Positions 6,047 through 8,470 of a stretch of 8,470 nucleotides of DNA are shown here, piece after piece. Made by a program: the position numbers and the translations under genes. Origin of the DNA: Sulfurimonas sp. (GTDB lineage: Bacteria; Campylobacterota; Campylobacteria; Campylobacterales; Sulfurimonadaceae). The notes beneath the pieces were generated by a model, which made no database searches, was not told the origin of the DNA, and worked only from the letters and a program-made list of their open reading frames with translations. Where the stretch lies: contig JALSMC010000260.1 in NCBI GenBank assembly GCA_026987995.1, positions 1-8,470 of the forward strand, in the 5' to 3' direction. Each line of letters opens with the position of its first letter. Positions within the stretch are counted from its first letter, which is position 1.

Positions 6047-8236
6047 TCAAAAATCATCTTTATACTTCTCTTGAATAGCTGTAAACTGTTCTATATTATC
6101 TAAAAACAGAGTGATAAGATTAGGATCAAAATGTTTCCCTTTTTCCTCTTCAAAAAGCCGTAAAATTTTCTCTAATGGCCATGCTTTTTTATAACATCGC
6201 TCACTGCCAAGTGCATCAAAGACATCAGTAATAGCAGTAATTCTTCCAAATATATGTATTCTCTCTCCTGCTGCACCTTTAGGATACCCGCTTCCATCCC
6301 ACTTTTCATGATGTGTATAAGCGACTGTTGCTGCGGCTTTAATAATTGGTCGTCTTGATTTCTTTAAAATATTAAAACCGATAGTAGAGTGTGATTTCAT
6401 AATCTCAAACTCTTCATGAGTAAGTTTACCTGGTTTTTTCAAAATTGCATCAGGAATACCGACTTTACCTATATCATGCATTGGAGAAGCAGATTCTAGT
6501 AGCTTCACTTTCTCTTGACTCAAGCCAGCTAAAAGTGCTAATGTCTTTGAATACTCTGCCACTCTTTTTACATGGTTACCTGTCTCTTGTGAGCGAGACT
6601 CTCCCACTTCTCCCAAACGGTAGATAATCTCTTTTTGTGTATCTTCTAGTTCTTGATGCATAGTTGCTATCTCTGTAATGTCATACATAAGATGCAAATG
6701 CTCTACTACCTCACTATTTTCATTAAAAATAGGAACAATTGTTGTATCGCTAAAAAAACTTTTCTTATCTTTTGTGAGGTTTTCAAAAGTAAACTCAACT
6801 GTTTCAAAATTTAATAATCTCTCTTTCACATCTTCACAATCACTGTTTTCTATATGTTTTTGTGCTCTTATCATACTACATTTTTTGCCAAATAGTTCAG
6901 ATTCACTATAGCCACTTATGTTTAAAAAGTTTTTATTCGCATAGGTTATGGTTCCTGAAGTATCCGTTTTCAAAACAGAAACAAACTTTGCCATAGCATC
7001 TTCATGCTGCTTTAAATAAAGAAGATTATCATTTGAACTCTTTAGCTCATCTTGGAGTAGTTCTTTATAGGTTTCTAGCTCACTAACATCTGTACGGATT
7101 GCAATATACTCAAGTATTTCTCCATCCGCATCAACTATAGGATTTATAACACTCTTTACAAAATAGGATGAGCCATCTTTTGCTCTATTTTTAATAGTAC
7201 CCCTCCAAGGTTTACCCGATGCTATACACTCCCATACTTCTTGAAAAATTGATGAAGACATATCTGGATGTCGAACAATATTATGTGGCTTACCTAGAAG
7301 TTCATCTTTAGTATATCCTGATATGCGACAAAACTCATCATTTACATAGGTTATTACTCCATTTATATCTGTTTTACTTACTATAGAACTATCGTTTATA
7401 GCAAGCTTATACTCTTCTAGCATCTTTTGACTGCAAAGTACCTCAGTATACTTTCTATTCGTTTCCACTGACAAAGCTACCTTAAGTGTTAACTCTTCGG
7501 TGTTAAAAGGTTTTTTTATAAAGTCACTCGCTCCTGCTTTAAGAGAACTTCGTACTATTTCAGGGTTATTTGTACCTGAGAGTACTATCACAGGAATATG
7601 ACAAAATTCTTTCTCTTCTTTCATCTCTCTTAGAAAATCGAGTCCATGCTTATCTGGAAGTTCCATATCTAGGATAACTACATTAATATGGTGTTTTTGG
7701 AGAGCTTCTAAGCCCTCTTGTGCATTAAGCGCAGTAATGACATTGTAATTGTGAACATTTAAAATATTTTGAAGATATTTGCACATAAACCTTGAATCAT
7801 CGATGACTAAAATTGTACAGCCACTATTTTTTTCTACATTTTGTACAATATGTTCAATTGATTTAAGAGAGTAGGAGAAGTTTTTATCTTTTACGAGATA
7901 GTCTAATATGCCACTTTTAAAAAGTGTTTCTCGCATATGGACATCTTCTTCTGCAGTAAGGATTATGATTTTTGCTTTACTAAGTAAACCTACATTTGCA
8001 ACTAACTCTTCTCCATATGCATCTGGGAGATTAAGGTCAAGCAGTATAAAGTCATAACTATTTTTTTCTAAAAGTTCTTTGGCTGAGTGAAAATCAAGAG
8101 CCCAATCAATATCATAGTTTTTATTTTTTGAGAGAGCTTCTACAATAGTTTTATTTAAAAACTCAGAATCTTCTATAACCAAAAAATGATGTGACTTTTG
8201 GGTTAAACTTCTTTTAATGTTTTCACAATAGAGCAT
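6047..8236 (-). CDS. REC-REC-PAS-PAS-HD-GYP c-di-GMP phosphodiesterase
   Basis: This 729-residue soluble signalling protein has five domains. REC1 (about 17-130) has E22, D23, phospho-acceptor D67, T94 and K116. REC2 (about 140-260) has D146, D147, D190, S220 and K242. Both receivers look fully functional. PAS1 (about 277-395) contains HNIVRHPDM and W-x-G-x-x-K-N-R-x-K-D-G, the pattern of the Aer-type energy-taxis PAS that often binds flavin. PAS2 (about 415-530) is followed by a short helical linker. The HD-GYP domain (about 545-715) keeps the metal-binding H587-D588 (MHDIGKVGIPD) and HHEKWDGSGYP (642-652), so hydrolysis of c-di-GMP is expected. No kinase is adjacent on its strand. AAAGGA six bases before the ATG supports the start. 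Its stop lies 5 bases from the stop of the convergent PAS-PAS-GGDEF gene. Redox or metabolic sensing through PAS1 is inference. Confidence 0.94.
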   Translation of the reverse strand: MLYCENIKRSLTQKSHHFLVIEDSEFLNKTIVEALSKNKNYDIDWALDFHSAKELLEKNSYDFILLDLNLPDAYGEELVANVGLLSKAKIIILTAEEDVHMRETLFKSGILDYLVKDKNFSYSLKSIEHIVQNVEKNSGCTILVIDDSRFMCKYLQNILNVHNYNVITALNAQEGLEALQKHHINVVILDMELPDKHGLDFLREMKEEKEFCHIPVIVLSGTNNPEIVRSSLKAGASDFIKKPFNTEELTLKVALSVETNRKYTEVLCSQKMLEEYKLAINDSSIVSKTDINGVITYVNDEFCRISGYTKDELLGKPHNIVRHPDMSSSIFQEVWECIASGKPWRGTIKNRAKDGSSYFVKSVINPIVDADGEILEYIAIRTDVSELETYKELLQDELKSSNDNLLYLKQHEDAMAKFVSVLKTDTSGTITYANKNFLNISGYSESELFGKKCSMIRAQKHIENSDCEDVKERLLNFETVEFTFENLTKDKKSFFSDTTIVPIFNENSEVVEHLHLMYDITEIATMHQELEDTQKEIIYRLGEVGESRSQETGNHVKRVAEYSKTLALLAGLSQEKVKLLESASPMHDIGKVGIPDAILKKPGKLTHEEFEIMKSHSTIGFNILKKSRRPIIKAAATVAYTHHEKWDGSGYPKGAAGERIHIFGRITAITDVFDALGSERCYKKAWPLEKILRLFEEEKGKHFDPNLITLFLDNIEQFTAIQEKYKDDF

Positions 8237-8266
8237 ATACTATCCTTTGCTATCAACTTTGAATTA

Positions 8267-8272
8267 ATTATA
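8267..8272 (-). promoter_or_regulatory. -10 box of the HD-GYP gene
   Basis: On the minus strand this reads TATAAT, about 30 bases upstream of the ATG at 8236, with the ribosome site AAAGGA in between. No good -35 box lies 17 bases upstream; that position is occupied by the tandem 11-bp repeat, which fits an activator-dependent promoter. Confidence 0.55.
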
Positions 8273-8276
8273 CTAT

Positions 8277-8298
8277 AAAGTAGTGACAAAGTAGTGAC
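8277..8298 (-). repeat. Perfect tandem 11-bp repeat, OmpR/PhoB-box-like
   Basis: AAAGTAGTGAC occurs twice head to tail with no spacer (8277-8287 and 8288-8298). Read on the minus strand, each unit contains TTGTCAC followed by TACT. This 7+4 layout with an 11-bp period is how PhoB-type regulators' boxes are built, and TTGTCAC is close to the enterobacterial Pho-box core CTGTCAT. It ends 4 bases upstream of the -10 box, where a -35 would be replaced by a bound activator. The identity of the regulator is not shown by the sequence. Confidence 0.6.
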
Positions 8299-8310
8299 AA
8301 AAAAACAGTG

Positions 8311-8469
8311 TTATTTTTCTCCTAATGATGTCCTAATTTGCTTAGGCATATAGTATTTAAACTGTTTTGGAAAGATAAAGAAGTCGATTTTCCCTTTCAT
8401 TTTTTCTAACTCTTCCCACTCTTGTATATCAAAACTAAGTGCTACAACACCCATAGAAGGAATTTTACT
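8311..8469 (-). CDS. C-terminal end of an unrecognised protein, cut by window edge
   Basis: A minus-strand frame is open from the right edge to a TAA at 8313-8311, giving 52 residues. It reads SKIPSMGVVALSFDI, then EWEELEKMKGKIDFFIFPKQ, and ends IRTSLGEK. The composition (charged helix, then FFIF strand-like segment, then basic tail) looks like real coding sequence, and the other two minus-strand frames have early stops. I do not recognise the family. It precedes the HD-GYP gene on the same strand with 74 bases between, and that gap contains a promoter, so the HD-GYP gene need not depend on transcription from this gene. No terminator hairpin is seen after its stop. Confidence 0.6.
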   Translation of the reverse strand, partial: SKIPSMGVVALSFDIQEWEELEKMKGKIDFFIFPKQFKYYMPKQIRTSLGEK

Positions 8470-8470
8470 A

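Noticed and set aside
8299..8313. Intrinsic terminator after the partial gene at the right edge
   Set aside because: A run of seven A (seven T on the coding strand) is present, but no stem of useful length lies in front of it.
1..8470. CRISPR array, tRNA, rRNA, insertion sequence or prophage
   Set aside because: No regularly spaced repeats, RNA-gene signatures, transposase or phage genes, or terminal inverted repeats were seen. Nearly all bases are accounted for by ordinary signalling and envelope genes.

Overview
The window looks like chromosomal DNA from a free-living member of the Campylobacterota (Epsilonproteobacteria), in the style of Sulfurimonas or its relatives. The support is low GC content, a histidine kinase carrying the HQWRQPL phospho-acceptor box common in that phylum, many PAS, REC and c-di-GMP modules, and tightly packed genes. 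The genus is an inference. No RNA genes, mobile elements or CRISPR arrays are visible.

Layout: (1) 2-634 (+) is the 3' part of a YheT-type alpha/beta hydrolase. It converges on, and shares a 4-base double stop with, (2) a two-gene minus-strand two-component operon: a histidine kinase without a sensor domain (2012-1320) and an OmpR/PhoB-type response regulator (1323-631). (3) A 101-base divergent promoter region (2013-2113) carries iterated GTATAA/TTATAC half-sites and two TATAAT boxes. (4) A compact four-gene plus-strand operon follows (2114-6041): a coiled-coil protein, a 550-residue single-pass membrane protein (cytoplasmic roadblock/longin-like N-half, transmembrane helix, two BON-like domains, OmpA peptidoglycan-binding domain), a Ras/Rab-like small GTPase, and a PAS-PAS-GGDEF protein with a degenerate active site. 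(5) Converging on that operon with a 5-base gap is a 729-residue REC-REC-PAS-PAS-HD-GYP protein (8236-6047), a predicted c-di-GMP phosphodiesterase. Its promoter holds a perfect tandem 11-bp repeat. (6) The right edge holds the last 52 codons of an unrecognised minus-strand gene (8469-8311).

The most interesting part is block 4. A small GTPase is encoded with, and overlaps, a membrane protein that has a predicted GTPase-platform-like domain in the cytoplasm and a peptidoglycan-binding domain in the periplasm. The next gene encodes a protein that has lost the diguanylate cyclase signature but kept a c-di-GMP inhibitory-site motif. I infer a module in which a Ras-like switch, possibly tuned by c-di-GMP, controls or reads a trans-envelope anchor. 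The two-component pair and the HD-GYP protein on either side may supply regulation. I know of no assigned function for this gene set, and the joint role is a hypothesis.
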